Positions 1 through 30,468 of a stretch of 64,000 nt of DNA are shown one piece after another. Where the stretch lies: contig JAYKKT010000090.1 of the NCBI GenBank assembly GCA_036023115.1, forward strand, positions 28,479,501 through 28,543,500, in the 5' to 3' direction. Origin of the DNA: Brasenia schreberi (lineage: Eukaryota; Streptophyta; Magnoliopsida; Nymphaeales; Cabombaceae). The position numbers and the translations under genes are program-made. Numbering within the stretch: position 1 is the stretch's first letter; the number at the start of each line of letters is the position of its first letter. The notes under the pieces were generated by a model that was not told the origin of the DNA, did no database searches, and saw only the letters and a list, made by a program, of their open reading frames with translations.

Positions 1-2308
1 TATATATATATATATATAGATAGATATAAAGAGAGAGAAAGAGAGAGAGTTGACGTGAAGTGTTTGGCATACCACTTGCATGAGACACGCAGTTTGAGGG
101 CTTTGCTTCACCAACTTGTTCCTTCCAAAGGAGCACAACGACCAAGAAGTGAGCAAACCCTCGAAACCTCAAGCCACGAAAACCCTAAATGCCTGCTTCT
201 CTTCATCACTAGGGACAGTGTTAATGGATCGGATTTGGATTGAACAAGAGTTTACCAAATCCAAATCTAATGGATAATATGGTAACCAGATCCAGAGTTG
301 GACGCCAAGTCGGAAATATAATGCAAAAACGACAGAGAAACATATACTGTAATTTGAACGATCAGCGAAATTCTATTCTGAACTTGATCTTTGTTAGGAT
401 ATGGATTTGGACGCCACATGCAAGCAATTGGATTTGGAGCCAGATTCAGTATTAGATAGCACCGATCGGTTGGCACATGCGCTTACGTCTAGCATTTAGC
501 TCCAAATTTTATCGCAAATTCCTTTGACTTCACCACAAGTGAAGCATATCCATCAGGAAATTGAGGCTTTCAAAATGGGCGTAGTTTGAACTGAAAGTTT
601 CTCCATTCAGGTGGATTCAGGGAGTTTGCCAAATATAATTTCCGCTGAATCAAAGAGAAGAAAGATTTAAAATCATTTTAACACAACAAAACAAGGCAAC
701 GAGGCGCAAAATATGAAATTAGAACTAAAAGCAAACGATTATGAAGATGCATATATTATAACTGCTACAATGTAAAGAAGCTAGTAAAAGAAATAAATGT
801 GTGTGTATATATGCATGCACAGACACGCACACACAGATATACATATTCTTGCATTTTTCATTTTAAATTAGAAAATGAGAAATAAACGCTAACGTTCACA
901 GGGTCTTAGTCATGGTCAAATGTAGTGGTTGAATAGAGATGCACTGGTTTTTCGGGCATTTTAGGTGCATTGATTTCATGGGGATTCGATAGTCAATTTG
1001 TTTGAAGCAATAAAAGTTAGTAAAACAAAGTCAAAATTGAAATGAAAGAGATAGTGATGGAATGGAATGAACGGCAAAATTCCTTCATTCCTCTGAATGA
1101 GCTGCAGAATGGTTTTACTTTCAATGACAGCCTGCCTCCTTCCATCCTCTTATAAGGCGATTTTTAGGCAGGTCCCCAGCACTACAGACAAATTTAATAC
1201 TCTCTCTGAGTCACACACGCACACGCTCGCAAACAAGCAAACGCACACATTATTATTTTTTGTTCATGACGTATTTCATATTTTAATACCATTTTCAGTT
1301 TCATAAATTTGTTAATCCTTATAATGGGATGGATAACTAGCAGGCGAAGGGTTCCCCGGATTCTCCTTTCTTTCATCGTTGCTGTGGAGATATTGCAAGC
1401 AACGTAATTATCAGGTCTTCATCATCTTCTTCTTTGAAGAAGTTTGTTGATTTCTTCTCACTATGACTCGTCACGTGTAGCCTATTTTGGTTTATCATTT
1501 CACGGTTTCCGTGTTCTCATGTACTTACTGTTAGGATCTATCAGAAGGACGTGACACAAATTTGAGTTTGGTAGTGTGATTTTAGTTCCTTTTTGCAAAA
1601 AGATTCAAGCTTGAGTTAGGACAAAATCAGAAAGGTTAGCTAGTACTTGGGGTTTCAGCTCTGATTTCTTGTTTGCTGTTGCATCTTTGGGTTTTTTTTG
1701 GGTTGTTGGTTTGACTTTTAGTTTCTAGTGTTTAACAGAAGTGGGTCTTCCATTATCTCTTTTCCTGGATACGACTTTCAGGATTTTCAGAATGGTAGTA
1801 GCGCTGTGGATCCTTCTATTTGTCTTTTCCTGGATACAACTTAAAGTTTGAACTTTTTGCATTCATCACTTTAAACTCGTGAACTTGATGAAACCTTGCC
1901 CGCTCTTTTCGTTCCATTGTTGAGAAAACAGGTCAGTGCAATCTAAAACTTTAGTTTTGTTATTCATTTCATCTTTCTATTGAAGTATTCTCTTTTATTT
2001 GAAAATAAAGCTCGAAATAGAAGATGAGGATTATACATCCAACAGTGCTAGAAGCAATATTTCTTTGTGATTTTCCGAGTAACATATCGTTGGTAGTTCA
2101 AGAAAGGTGTCTGGTTTGTTTGGATCCATTCCTTCTATTAAATTTTTTTGTGGTAATCTTGTGAGAACTTAAATTACTTTCATCTATATGGTTTTTTGGT
2201 TACTTCATTTAGTAATTACATTCTGTTTTTTCTTTTCATCGTTATTTATGAGTATATTAAGCTGATTGTTTTGTTCCGAATCTGTTTGGTGTTTAGATTT
2301 TGTTAGAG
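1..2308. other. Upstream region of the NAC gene, no gene seen
   Basis: The window opens inside a (TA)n/(GA)n microsatellite (about 1-50). After that I see only AT-rich non-coding DNA; the short open frames here have no recognisable protein content. A TATA-like TTATAAGG lies near 1150. A pyrimidine-rich stretch ending in TTTAG just before 2297 could be the acceptor of a leader intron. Both are weak and are offered only as candidates for the NAC promoter and 5' UTR. Confidence 0.4.
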
Positions 2309-2492
2309 ATGATGCCTGCAAATGTTCAGCTATCTGTCCCTCCTGGATTCAGATTTCATCCAACAGACGAAGAACTGCTTTACTACTATCTGAGAAAGAA
2401 GGTGGCTTATGAAGTCATCGACTTGGATGTCATCAGAGAGATTGATCTTAACAGACTCGAACCCTGGGATCTCAAGGGTAATGACCATAAAT

Positions 2493-2525
<33 letters not shown>

Positions 2526-4486
2526 GAGCGTCTGTTACTGCCGAAGTATAGTTGTTCATCAGGGAAATATAGCTTTTTGAGACCGATGCTTGACCTGTCA
2601 CTGATTCTCTAGGGTTTGAGCATCTCAAGTGCAGGCGATCAGTGCTCCTTAATGTACTCTGGAGAAGATTAGCAGTCATTCAACGCATGATTTACGCAAT
2701 AGTGGCTGCTAGAAGAATGCAAGTCGTTCTACGTATGCATGCCATGACTATGACCTAAGTGGTTTAGACATCAATTTTTTTGTATCTGGTAATGGCACAA
2801 TTTCTCGAATGAATGATAAGTTTTGGTGCAACACCATGATTGGGAGATCACGCGATCGAATTAACCTACGTACAAGTTAATGTCTAGCATCTTAGCTTCA
2901 TTTTTTCCGACGTCTAGCTGCTTTTTTAAGCCCTTCGGCACCAAATTGGACAGGAGGAACAGTACTGAATCTGCAGAAGAACTATTTGAGTACACTAACG
3001 GGCATTGTATACAGTGGCGGATCTACATAGAAGGCTGGGGCGGCCGCCCCTGAAATTTTGTGAAAAGATACATTTTTTACAGTTGAATACATGCTTCGCC
3101 CACCTTAACACCATAAAATTCATACTTAGTCCCACTAATACTATTTTCTAGATCCTCCACTTGTTGTATACATCTAATTTAACGCACTTATATTACAAGC
3201 TTCTCCTAACAAAATTAAGGTGAATAACCTTGCTGCAATATTCATTCAAAGTGCAGCTCTCCTATCACTTTTCTTATCTTTATTTACTTGTTTCGAATCT
3301 AAAACTCAATCTATAGTGAGGATTCACTCTTAAATAATGAAGCTGCATCCAGCCTGAAAGAGGAGGAGGGTTACGTCAAATTTCATCAAACTCTCAAGCA
3401 TACATGAGGGAGAGGACTACTTGGACGGTTAACCTGCCATAAGTACTTATGTTGAAACCTCTAGAAAACCCACCTACTGCAGGAAAGTTCAAGGCTAAGG
3501 ATATTGGAGAAGACCTTTCTGAGGAGTTGGAAGATGGAAGAACCAAGAAAAGAACTTGGATGATACAGGCATGAGGCATCGGCTTGGTTAAGGGTCGTGG
3601 AGAATCAGCCCTAATACGAGGAACAACACAAAACTTCCCTGCCATCATTTATGCCTCATTGGAATTCCATTAACTTAACCACCTTTGGGGCTCATCTAGC
3701 TGGTTCAAGTTGAGAAAACCCATGTGCAACACAGGATCCAATCCATAATGTCTTGAACATGAGTACAAGTCGAGAACTGATGCCTAAAATAACGTCTTCA
3801 AAAACTAGTGATAAAACTGTATATATACGCACACAGGTAAATGTACCCAGTTAAGAAGCGGCGGTGGTGATGGTGGAGGAGTACTAGTTAATCACCTCCC
3901 CCATCGTCAGTATTGGATATGTTTCAAAAGATCGCAAGATGCTAGTACAGTATGTCTCGGTTTTCTCCGACATACTATATGCTAGCTTCAAAAGGCTAAA
4001 ATGTCCCCTGAATTAAAATAAGAAAACTACAACTACACAACAGTTTTCTTTCTCTTGATTTGATGTTCGTAATCCCACACATGCACATATATATTTAAAA
4101 ATGTTGAATTGATGGTGACCGTCATCGATGTGAATGTCTTCAGACAAGAAACAGCAAAAGGTGGATGTATTGCTCTTTAAATAGTATGATTCAACCGTTT
4201 ACAGATAAATGCAGAATAGGGACGGGTCTTCAGAATGAATGGTACTTCTTCAGCCGGAAAGACAAGAAGTATCCAACGGGAACAAGGACAAACAGGGCGA
4301 CAAATGCTGGTTTTTGGAAGGCGACGGGGAGAGATAAGGCGATACACATGAGCAACTACCGAAGGATCGGGATGAGGAAGACGCTTGTTTTCTACACGGG
4401 CAGGGCTCCCCATGGGCAGAAAACCGATTGGATCATTCATGAGTATCGCCTGGATGAAGAACACTCTGATGGCCAGGTGAGACACA

Positions 4487-4555
<69 letters not shown>

Positions 4556-5128
4556 TAATCTTGGGAAGCTTAATTTTTATATTAGATCTAACTTTTTTCA
4601 TCTCTCTCTCTCTCACAGGATGATGCACATCAATACTTGCAGGAAGATGGATGGGTAGTTTGTAGGCTGTTCAAGAAAAAGAACCACCAAAGAGGCTCCC
4701 AAGAAGAAACATTTCAAGAGGATCAAGACGCTCAAAACTTTCAAAAGCCAAGTGGGTGTTCTCTGATAGATCACAAACCAAATGTCCCTTCTCAATATGA
4801 CTTCTCCTTTGACAACTCCATGCATCTACCCCAGCTTCTCAGCGCAGAGTCTGGAGTCGCGTCATTCGTGCCTCCTCTCTCCCTCAACTCCGTGGACATT
4901 GAGTGCTCTCAGAATCTGATGAGGCTCACCGCCAATGGAATGGTGCCGGCGACGGGCGACTGGTCGTTCTTGGATCGACTCCTCCAGTCCAACATGAGCC
5001 AAGACCAGTTTTTCCAGAACAAGTGCACCCCTTCTCCTCATCAGCTCTTAGATTCTAGCTCCTCAATGCAAAGGTTCCCTTTGCAGTATCTTGGGTGTGA
5101 GACAGACATGCTTAAATTCTCTAAGTAA
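2309..5128 (+). CDS. SMB-like: NAC-domain transcription factor, SOMBRERO/BEARSKIN-like
   Basis: Three coding exons, 2309-2477, 4205-4476 and 4619-5128, join in frame to give 316 residues; both introns are GT-AG. Start: two consecutive ATGs at 2309 and 2312, with the NAC domain beginning about eight residues later. NAC subdomains are visible in order: A ([18 protein letters not shown]), B ([11 protein letters not shown]), C ([16 protein letters not shown] then [10 protein letters not shown]), D ([19 protein letters not shown]) and E ([13 protein letters not shown]). The C-terminal activation region keeps short motifs that I recognise from Arabidopsis SMB/BRN proteins: [30 protein letters not shown] and RFPLQYLG close to the end. 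Family knowledge: these nuclear factors drive root-cap maturation and secondary-wall-type programmes. Intron 1 is 1.7 kb; intron 2 is only 142 bp and nearly half microsatellite. The gene looks intact. SMB versus BRN1/2 cannot be settled here. Confidence 0.93.
2494..2525 (+). repeat. (CT)n microsatellite in NAC intron 1
   Basis: A run of CT dinucleotides starts about 15 bases after the exon 1 donor at 2478. It is pyrimidine on the sense strand of the gene. Confidence 0.95.
3014..3065. other. Possible decayed transposon end in NAC intron 1
   Basis: A stretch beginning ACAGTGGCGGATCTACAT, followed by a GC-rich CGGCCGCCCC block, resembles a widespread plant repeat terminus (CAGTGGCGGA...). A similar motif appears near 33232 (GTGATGGATCTACATTGA) and, inverted, near 29818. 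I cannot define ends or a family. Confidence 0.25.
4492..4553 (+). repeat. Compound (CT)n(TA)n microsatellite in NAC intron 2
   Basis: About 30 bp of CT followed by about 30 bp of TA start 15 bases after the exon 2 donor. A second CT tract (4601-4614) is the polypyrimidine tract of the exon 3 acceptor. Together they form much of a 142-bp intron. Confidence 0.95.
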
Positions 5129-5756
5129 GGACGGAAGAATGAGTGATTTCTAGGGTTTTACTCTTCAGTGCAAGTTTTAAGCATTTAGTAAGTTTCTAAG
5201 TGTACATACTACAGTGCCAACATTTGTTATCTGAAGATCTAACGTTCTGTTGGTGTTGTTCTGACTGAGTTGGGATGGAGTTGTGCAACATGGTCTCCTA
5301 CATCTAGGATGAAAAACTTGTTTGGTTTTTGCAATGATTCTTCTTCTTCTTCCGTCTTTGATTGCTATTTCTGGTGAATGCATAGTGCTATGGTACTCCC
5401 TATGAGCATGTCCTTAGGTTTTGAGGACTTGTTTTATCTTCCCATGATGATAAATGATCATATTCTTTATGAACATCTTTTAACTCTTGCATCGTGCTCA
5501 CATTACGTTCTTCTACGCTTTATATCTGTTTGGATCTATTATCGCGTATTCTTTTCTCTTTAGTCTTTGTTTCTTTGAACTCTCTCTCTCTCTCTCTCTC
5601 TCACCTGCAGATGTGTTGATCTGAGTTATGAACAGTACCTCAACTTGGCTCAAGGGCTAACTTCTACAGTCAACTCGGGCCAAACTTATGGTTTATTTCG
5701 CCAAGTTGAAGTTGCATCTAAAAGATAGTTTTTTTTTTTTTTGGGGGGGGGGGGGG

Positions 5757-5885
5757 GGTAGACAATGGAGAGGCATAATTAATCCAGATGCAAGCCTCTG
5801 GTACAATGGGGAGGCATAATTAGTCCAGATCCAATCGAACTCATGACCTTCAAATTGTGACTCAACACCCATACCAGGTTGGTCT
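5757..5885 (-). mobile_element. SINE-like element, minus strand, degenerate
   Basis: On the minus strand a Pol III B-box-like GAGTTCGATTGG is followed by a block ending in a C-run and an A-run. The core contains an internal duplication of about 36 bp (two copies of ACAATGG-R-GAGGCATAATTA). It resembles the other SINE copies in the window but is the least certain of them. Confidence 0.4.
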
Positions 5886-6298
5886 TGCTTTTTGTGCTGA
5901 ACTGGATACTTTTAAACTGCTCAAGCGTACTTTAACAGATAGAGCTTTTCCTAAGCTTGACTTCACACACTTGAACCTGCTTTGATACTTGTGTAGTTTC
6001 GAACAAGTTCAATTGTGTGAAATTTCTCTGCCAAAAATTGTGCACCCTAAACCTAACACAAACCGCACTTCGATCTGTATAACTGAGCCATGTAATCTAT
6101 ACGAACTTATGCATGTCTTTACTTGTCTAGTGCTAAAAAAAAATTGAACTTGTAGACTGAAGAACCTTCTTGGTTGGTTCTGATCAAAATTAGAGAAATT
6201 GAGCTCTCTCATGTAATAATGATAGTTAGGTCCATAATGTGTTGAAACATGGTTGCTTATGAATGCACCATTTACTATTATTTAATCTATTGAATTTT

Positions 6299-6417
6299 AA
6301 ACCTCACAGCAGTCAGGGCGTTAGCCCACCTGAAAGGCTTTTGACTCTCATGATAGTTGGTCCTGGGTTCAACTTCCAGGGTGTGCAGCCTCTCGTTGTA
6401 ACCAGAAAGGAAAAACT
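6299..6417 (+). mobile_element. tRNA-derived SINE copy, plus strand
   Basis: An A-box-like region (GGGCGTTAGCCCACCTG) and a B-box-like GGGTTCAACTTCC are followed by CTCGTTGTAACCAGAAAGG and an A-rich tail. The tail is shared with copies at 28451-28570 and 33075-33190. Confidence 0.6.
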
Positions 6418-6430
6418 CACAAGATCCTTT

Positions 6431-6607
6431 AGGGGGTGTTTGATAAGAAGCCCTAGTACCGAAGACCCAATTCCATCGGCTCATCCCTTGGGGTGGGCCG
6501 CTTTTTACAAAAGCGGCTGTGGGCCTTGTTTTCGACATGCGGAGTGGTGACTCCGTTTGAAAAGCATGAGGTATGGCAGGCCCTGGGCTGGTTATCAAAT
6601 AGCCCCT
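6431..6607. mobile_element. MITE-like element with terminal inverted repeats
   Basis: The left end AGGGGGTGTTTGATAAG pairs with the right end, whose reverse complement is AGGGGCTATTTGATAACC. There is no coding capacity in 177 bp. Flanks read TTT on the left and TTG on the right, so a 3-bp target duplication (PIF/Harbinger style) is possible but imperfect. It abuts the tail of the SINE at 6299-6417. Confidence 0.55.
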
Positions 6608-6690
6608 TGTATACACTAGATTTGAGCAATCCAAGATTCCTGGGCAGAACCCATATGTAGCTCATCTCTCTCTCTCTCCCCCTTTTCTGT

Positions 6691-6693
<3 letters not shown>

Positions 6694-6762
<69 letters not shown>
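6694..6762 (+). repeat. Compound (CA)n(TA)n microsatellite
   Basis: About 50 bp of CA repeats followed directly by 20 bp of TA repeats. Confidence 0.97.
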
Positions 6763-7467
6763 GAAAAGTTTTAACGTTCATTCAAGCACTAAATCCTCGA
6801 GTTTTGAAAGTCAATTCCATACGGTTTTTGAAAATCTAAACATACAATGTGCTCAGAATGGCTAATTGTGTAACACTTATTTTTCCCAATAATGAAGCTA
6901 AAGAATGCTTGCCTTTGAACTCTTGTAAAACCAAGTTTAATTTTGTAGAGAACATATACATAAACGGTTCAAGGGTTTGGTGTGTGCCTGTGCATGAATG
7001 TAACTGCACTACTAAGTGAGAGTGAGTGAGAGAGAGAGAAAGAGAGAGAAAGAGCATACAACGGAAGGTCATCGATTGCTGAGCTTTTGCCAAAAAAGAT
7101 AACACTTTACTGCTAATCAGTCTATTCTGATTGTTCTGTTACATGATTCTAGGAAGACAAAGCCAACTGCCCATGCACAAGTGTCGCAAAATTGGCAATG
7201 ATGCTTAGCCTGCATTTTAACCGTTTCGATTTCATTCTCCAGATATACAAAGCAGCACACATCTCAATACCATCTTTAGACATTCTCACCCAAACAAAAT
7301 CAAACGACACACTAAAATGCCGATTGCCGATTCTTTTCTTAAAACCCTGAATCCGGCAGCAAGAAGTTCAAACTCTAAAATCTGCTCGACTGTACAGAAC
7401 AAGAAAAGGGAAGCCCAACACTCAAAAAACCAAGAACCAACCACAGCCAAGCACCACTTGTTTCAAT

Positions 7468-25852
<18,385 letters not shown>

Positions 25853-26087
25853 TTTTCCCGGCAACGGAATTGTCTCTGCCGCTAGAAGAAGTGAGAGCAA
25901 GCAAACAAGCACGAAGAGAACAAGGAAATCAGAAATGGCGTCCGAATCCGAAGCCCGGTAAGGAACTTCGGAAACGAAACGATTCGTAGCCAACGATGAA
26001 AGAAAAATGGCGGACTTCGAAGAGCGAGGGAAAAGACAGCAGAAAAAAAAGTCCAAGGGACAAACGACGATGAAAGGGAGACGATGG

Positions 26088-26095
26088 TATTTATA
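26088..26095 (-). promoter_or_regulatory. TATA box of the CTP synthase promoter
   Basis: TATAAATA on the minus strand, 236 bases upstream of the start codon. The inferred leader (about 26060-25853) is pyrimidine-rich and has no ATG before the CTP synthase start, so no upstream ORF is expected. Confidence 0.6.
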
Positions 26096-26450
26096 CAGTT
26101 AGGGAAGGGGCCGTTGGGCCTTTCTCGGTTCACTAAATGACAATTTTAGCCCTATAGCATCAGAAACCTTGCGATCATACCGCTCCTTGTTTTGCTCATG
26201 TTTTCGAGGCATGTGATTCATGTCTTCGGTGGTCCCGAGGTTTACAAACAATTAATTTCTCGCATTAAACTGCAGTTAAATTCAGATTGGCAATTTAACG
26301 TACTTTTCCTATAGTAATCTAACGTACTCTTAGAACCCCCAAAAGTACACATCAAACTAAAGAAAGTAATAAAAAAATGTCGATATATTGAATATCAAGT
26401 GATTCCACAAGCATGTGCAAAAGATGCTAATATAAATCTTGCTGTTAAGA

Positions 26451-26570
26451 TAGATATAAATGCTAATATAAAAGTTGGTGTAATATCAATAAAATATTTT
26501 ATAAATTTTGATGTTAAATAGATATAAATGCTAATATAAAAGTTTGTGTAATATCAATAAAATATTTTAT
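26451..26570. repeat. 68-bp period tandem repeat, two copies
   Basis: TAGATATAAATGCTAATATA begins both copies, at 26451 and 26519, each ending CAATAAAATATTTTAT. A third partial copy precedes them. Confidence 0.85.
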
Positions 26571-26727
26571 TGAACGTAAACCGTACACGAAAACTCTTTT
26601 GGTGCTAAGATCTAACTCTTAGAACTCCAATGTGAAGGTTGAACAAACAATTTGAAAGCAGGAGAGTTTTAAGAAAACAATAAAATGTGATATTCAAAAA
26701 TTAATCCTAACACAATAAAGAATAAAT

Positions 26728-26800
26728 CACATGAAGGTCATGAGTTCAATACCCAAGACATGCATCTGACTCCGGCCTCTTCTCTGTACAAGGGAAAAAA
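26728..26800 (+). mobile_element. tRNA-derived SINE fragment, plus strand
   Basis: A B-box-like GAGTTCAATACCC is followed by CTCCGGCCTCTTCTCTGTACAAGGG and an A-run, the layout seen in the other SINE copies. The A-box half is missing. Confidence 0.45.
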
Positions 26801-27720
26801 TTAAATGTTAACAAAAGACAAGATAGAGCACTACACTCATTGTACCACTCCATTTATTGTATTTTAGGCTTTTTTCCCTTTTTTAGTTACAGCTACTCGA
26901 AATACATGGAGAGAAAAGGTAAAGTTAAAATGTGAAAATATCACGATATTTTAAGTCATATTGAGCATTGAATTGCTTAGTAGACCATGATAAGATGTGT
27001 TAATCTAACCGCCATCTATATCCGGTTTATAATGGCTGTTGTTTAAGTCTATATCAGTATATTATGAAGAAAGGGACCAGGTTATTTAGTAGCTATTTAT
27101 GTAACTTGATCTTAGACACGACCAGTTTGGAACTGATTTGGTGGTTCCAATTGAAACCAAATCGGGAAAATCAGGACTAGAACTATGGATGATTTAGTTC
27201 AGTTTCGGTTTTACCTTTCATGAAACTAGAGCAGATCCAAAATCAGAATTGGTTTTGGAATTTATTTGTTTTTTCTTTAGCTAGGGGTTAGATTATCTCA
27301 TTCAAATGAAAAAATAACCGAGTAATGAGCAAGGGTTATTTGGGTAATTTGGACCATTTAATAATTTTATCCTAATCTCCAAAGTACAATAAGTTGATAT
27401 TTTATATTTATTTTTTACATATATCATATCAACATTTTCTCTAATAACTTCATTGAATTTCGTCGTAAAATTTAAATATGAACATGAGTGGTGGGGTTTG
27501 AATGCAACCCGAACCAAACTCGATTTATGAAGTGGAAAGTGCATTTGCCATGTTGGATACAACTTTATCAGTTGAGTGAACTTTGGTAATGATGGAAGAA
27601 AAAAGTATCTTTTAAACGCAAGTATGCTCGGCAAACCTGGCGGATGTTCATATTTGATAGAGTAAAGGCTTCAAGAAATCAATGCTAAAAGCTTTCAAAA
27701 TTTGTGCACGCTCACATCTC

Positions 27721-27816
27721 CTTCTATACAACAGGAAGCCCGAAGCCGGTTATGCACTCTCTAGGAGTCGAACTTGTGGTCTACAATGTACAAGTAGCGA
27801 GCCATGTTAGGTGGGC
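27721..27816 (-). mobile_element. tRNA-derived SINE copy, minus strand
   Basis: On the minus strand: a B-box-like AAGTTCGACTCCTAG, then CGGCTTCGGGCTTCCTGTTGTA, matching the tail of the copy at 33075-33190 (GGCTTCGGCATCCTGTTGTA). Confidence 0.55.
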
Positions 27817-28101
27817 ATTTTTAGACATGTCCGGTTCGGGTTTGCCCAAAACCTCGAACTGCAAACAACCCGTTTATTATAAATTAACACTTAAAAAATA
27901 GGATAAAACCATGAAAACTAGTATGATAGATGATGAATGCTTTAAAAGATGCAAAGTAAGGCATATGAACCATTGGAAGTATTAGATAATACATGACTAT
28001 GTCTTTTTGAGTTAAATGTCATTATAGGCTTTATTGCATAATACTCACGTTGAACACTTCTAAACTCAATACTCATACTTCCCGTTTTCGACTCAACACT
28101 A

Positions 28102-28222
28102 GTTTTTTTTTTTTGTTACACGAGGAGGACGAAGCCTAACACACGCAAGTACTTTGTGGGAATCGAACTCCCCACCAGCAGCAACAGTGCTAGAGGGCTT
28201 TGCCGTTGAGCTAATTCTCTGG
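28102..28222 (-). mobile_element. tRNA-derived SINE copy, minus strand
   Basis: On the minus strand: A-box-like TTAGCTCAACGGCAAAGC, B-box GGAGTTCGATTCCCAC, tail TTAGGCTTCGTCCTCCTCGTG followed by TAACA and an A-run. Flanked by TCAACACTAG (28093) and TCAACATTAG (28226), a probable target duplication. Confidence 0.75.
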
Positions 28223-28450
28223 ATGTTCAACATTAGCTATTTATGCATTGTTTAACTTAGAATTCCTGGAAATAGTTTGTATCAAACTGGGTTTTCCCCT
28301 AACTTTATGATATACGATCAATTATTTTCATAGTAATTAGTACATATATGTTGTTATGTCGTGACATCTATGATTTTTGAAATTATCGTGTCCCGACAAC
28401 GTGCCAGTGTCCTGCATGTGCATCCTCGTGACAAGTTGGAAAAGGCTTAG

Positions 28451-28570
28451 GTTTTTTTTTCTGGTTACATTGGGTAGGCGGAAGCCGAGCATGGATGCCC
28501 TTGATATCGAACTCAGAGCCTTCATTTTGTGAGTTTAGCCCCCTGCCAGGGGAGCTAACGCTCTGAATGC
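28451..28570 (-). mobile_element. tRNA-derived SINE copy, minus strand
   Basis: On the minus strand: GAGCGTTAGCTCCCCTGG (A-box region), GAGTTCGATATC (B-box), CTCGGCTTCCGCCTACCC then ATGTAACCAG and an A-run. Flanks AAAAGGCTTAGGTT and AAAAGACTTAGTT look like a decayed target duplication. Confidence 0.7.
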
Positions 28571-28770
28571 AAAAAAGACTTAGTTCTGGTTTTAGTTTTG
28601 AACGTCATAAACACATTCTAGTATTCTACTCTCTAGTCGAGAGCACCTTGTGAGAAAACCGTTCGTTAAAATTCAGATTGAGATATCCTCAAAGACTATT
28701 ATGTTGATAAAATATGAACACAGCCAAGTTGTGGTGAGGTGAGTATTGCAGTCTTCCGCTCACACACATG

Positions 28771-28838
28771 CACACACACACACACACACACACACACAAT
28801 ATATATGTATATATATACATATATATATGTATATATAT
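28771..28838. repeat. (CA)n followed by TA/TGTA-rich microsatellite
   Basis: CA repeats then imperfect palindromic TATATATGTATATATA. Confidence 0.95.
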
Positions 28839-30386
28839 GATATACTAACTAATGTTCACTCATTTATTTTTTTGGTATGAGAGGATAATTTAGAAAGATT
28901 TTCGAAAAAAGTACGTAGGGTAATATTATTACACTAATGAGCCTCCAAAAAGTAATGGGTGTGTCAGTGATGGGTAATATCAGAGAGAGAGAAAGAGGTA
29001 AATTCATTATGTCTTTCGATGAATAATTTTGTATTAACAATGGATATTTTCATTATTTGATTTTTGATATAAACAACTGAGATAATAAAATAAAAACCAT
29101 TTAGTAAACATGCAAAAGTACACTTATACTTTTAATTCAAAAATCTTCACTATTTATCGTGCGATAAAATTGTGAAAATGTTTATGCAAGATTATATACT
29201 AAAGAACATTATGTACTTATCACCAACAACGCTAAATATGCTTTTGTGACTGCATATATCCGACGCTTACATTATTCAAACTTGTTCACGTGTTAGGTAG
29301 ACTCTACTACCTGGATCCTTAGTCTCCACACTTGCATATATAATTCGAAGAAATACTTTCCTGTATAAAATAAGGTTGTTATGTAGAACTCAAAGAAATA
29401 TTTTTCCATATAAAAATAAGGTTGTCATGTAGAACTGAAAGAGTACTTTTCTGTATAAAATGAGGCTGTTATGTAGAATTCAAAGAGATACTTTTCTATA
29501 TAAAATAGGGCTAATATGTTTCTACTATGCCATATTTTTTGTTCATGTCTTATGTCACGCCCACTGTCGAACCCGAATTTGATCCATTTGCATCCCTAAT
29601 GAGAGAACTAAATGGGGAACAAAGAGGAGAGAGAATTTTAGAGCAAATCCATTACACGGACAAGGGTAAAGTCAATGAGGCGAGGTGGGGTTGTTCCTCA
29701 TAAAATTCATAAAACCAATGAAAAAGTTATAAGGATGATTGAAACCATGACCACTATACATAGTTCGCCCCACCTAAAATGGTTGAATAGGGAGTTCACC
29801 CCACATAAAAATTTTAGTTCTGCCACTCGGAAAGGTGACGGGTTTGAGAATCAGACATCGTTGTGTTTAAGAGTCAAGCCTTGGCTTGCCATTTCCTATT
29901 AGGGATTGTGCTATCCATGCTTTGATATCTTGATAGGGTGGCATTGGCAATGGGGTCATATAACTTGCCTTCGGAGAAGTTATGTCAACCGGGAAGAAGA
30001 CTAATATTTTCGTGTCACTTTTTTGTTCGTGTTGTGTTTCATGTTAGAATTTGTCAGCGAGTTTACGTTTTCATGCCTTATGTGGTGTCATTCTGTGTTC
30101 ATGTCAAAACAGGTCGACCTGAATTTAAAGACATGTACTTTTCATGTCGGGTTCCAGTTAGATGTGTCATTGTATGTCTCAATGGTCACCCCCATTTTGA
30201 TTTTTAGGCTCATTCTCTTCATTCTTATATATGCAGGGTAGGAATAGATGATGAATAGTTTCAAATCAGGAGCTTGTTGGTGGCACTGGGCCTGGAATTT
30301 CCGACGGATTATTGGCCTTAAGTCAAGCTTAACCCCAACCCGTTGATTCAAACAGGTCAATTGTGGTTTGGATCATAGCGTTTCTA
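28839..30386. other. AT-rich intergenic DNA, no gene
   Basis: It holds the 45-bp tandem array (29341-29514) and a repeat-like block near 29650-29830 with an inverted CAGTGGCGG-like edge. Frames such as 29938-30207 lack recognisable domains. Confidence 0.4.
29341..29514. repeat. ~45-bp tandem repeat, about four copies
   Basis: The motif (T)ATATAAAAT-A-AGG followed by TGT-ATGTAGAA and AAAGAGATACTTTT recurs at about 29363, 29408, 29453 and 29499. Confidence 0.85.
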
Positions 30387-30468
30387 CAACAACAACAACT
30401 AAGCCTTTTCCCATACTAGACGGGGTCGACTACATGGATTCTTTGTTTTCTCACATCCCTATTGTGTG
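30387..30468 (-). mobile_element. Very short RTE-type LINE 3' end
   Basis: Only 82 bp long: (CAA)n then AACTAAGCCTTTTCCCATAC and the sequence through GGATTCTTTGTTTTC. It matches the 3' end of the LINE at 18889-19614 and is flanked by a perfect 17-bp target duplication, GGATCATAGCGTTTCTA at 30370-30386 and 30469-30485. Confidence 0.9.

Larger units (their letters stand above)
5129..7467. other. Spacer between convergent NAC and CTP synthase genes
   Basis: No gene is seen. It contains the 3' flanks of both genes, a (TC)n run at 5581-5602, an unusual T-run followed by G-run at 5729-5759, two SINE-like copies, a MITE-like element and a (CA)n(TA)n microsatellite, listed separately. A purine tract at 7020-7055 sits in the 3' flank of CTP synthase. 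Confidence 0.6.
26140..27700. other. Upstream flank of CTP synthase and AT-rich spacer
   Basis: No gene. It contains a 68-bp tandem repeat and a SINE fragment listed separately. The small open frames are short and lack protein character. Confidence 0.45.

Noticed and set aside
25882..26133. ATG-initiated open frame upstream of CTP synthase
   Set aside because: Its ATG at 26133 is upstream of the TATA box (26088-26095), so it should not be in the mRNA; no ATG occurs between the TATA box and the gene's start.
29338..29520. A CRISPR-like array of 45-bp units
   Set aside because: Units are contiguous tandem repeats without spacers, in a plant nuclear sequence.
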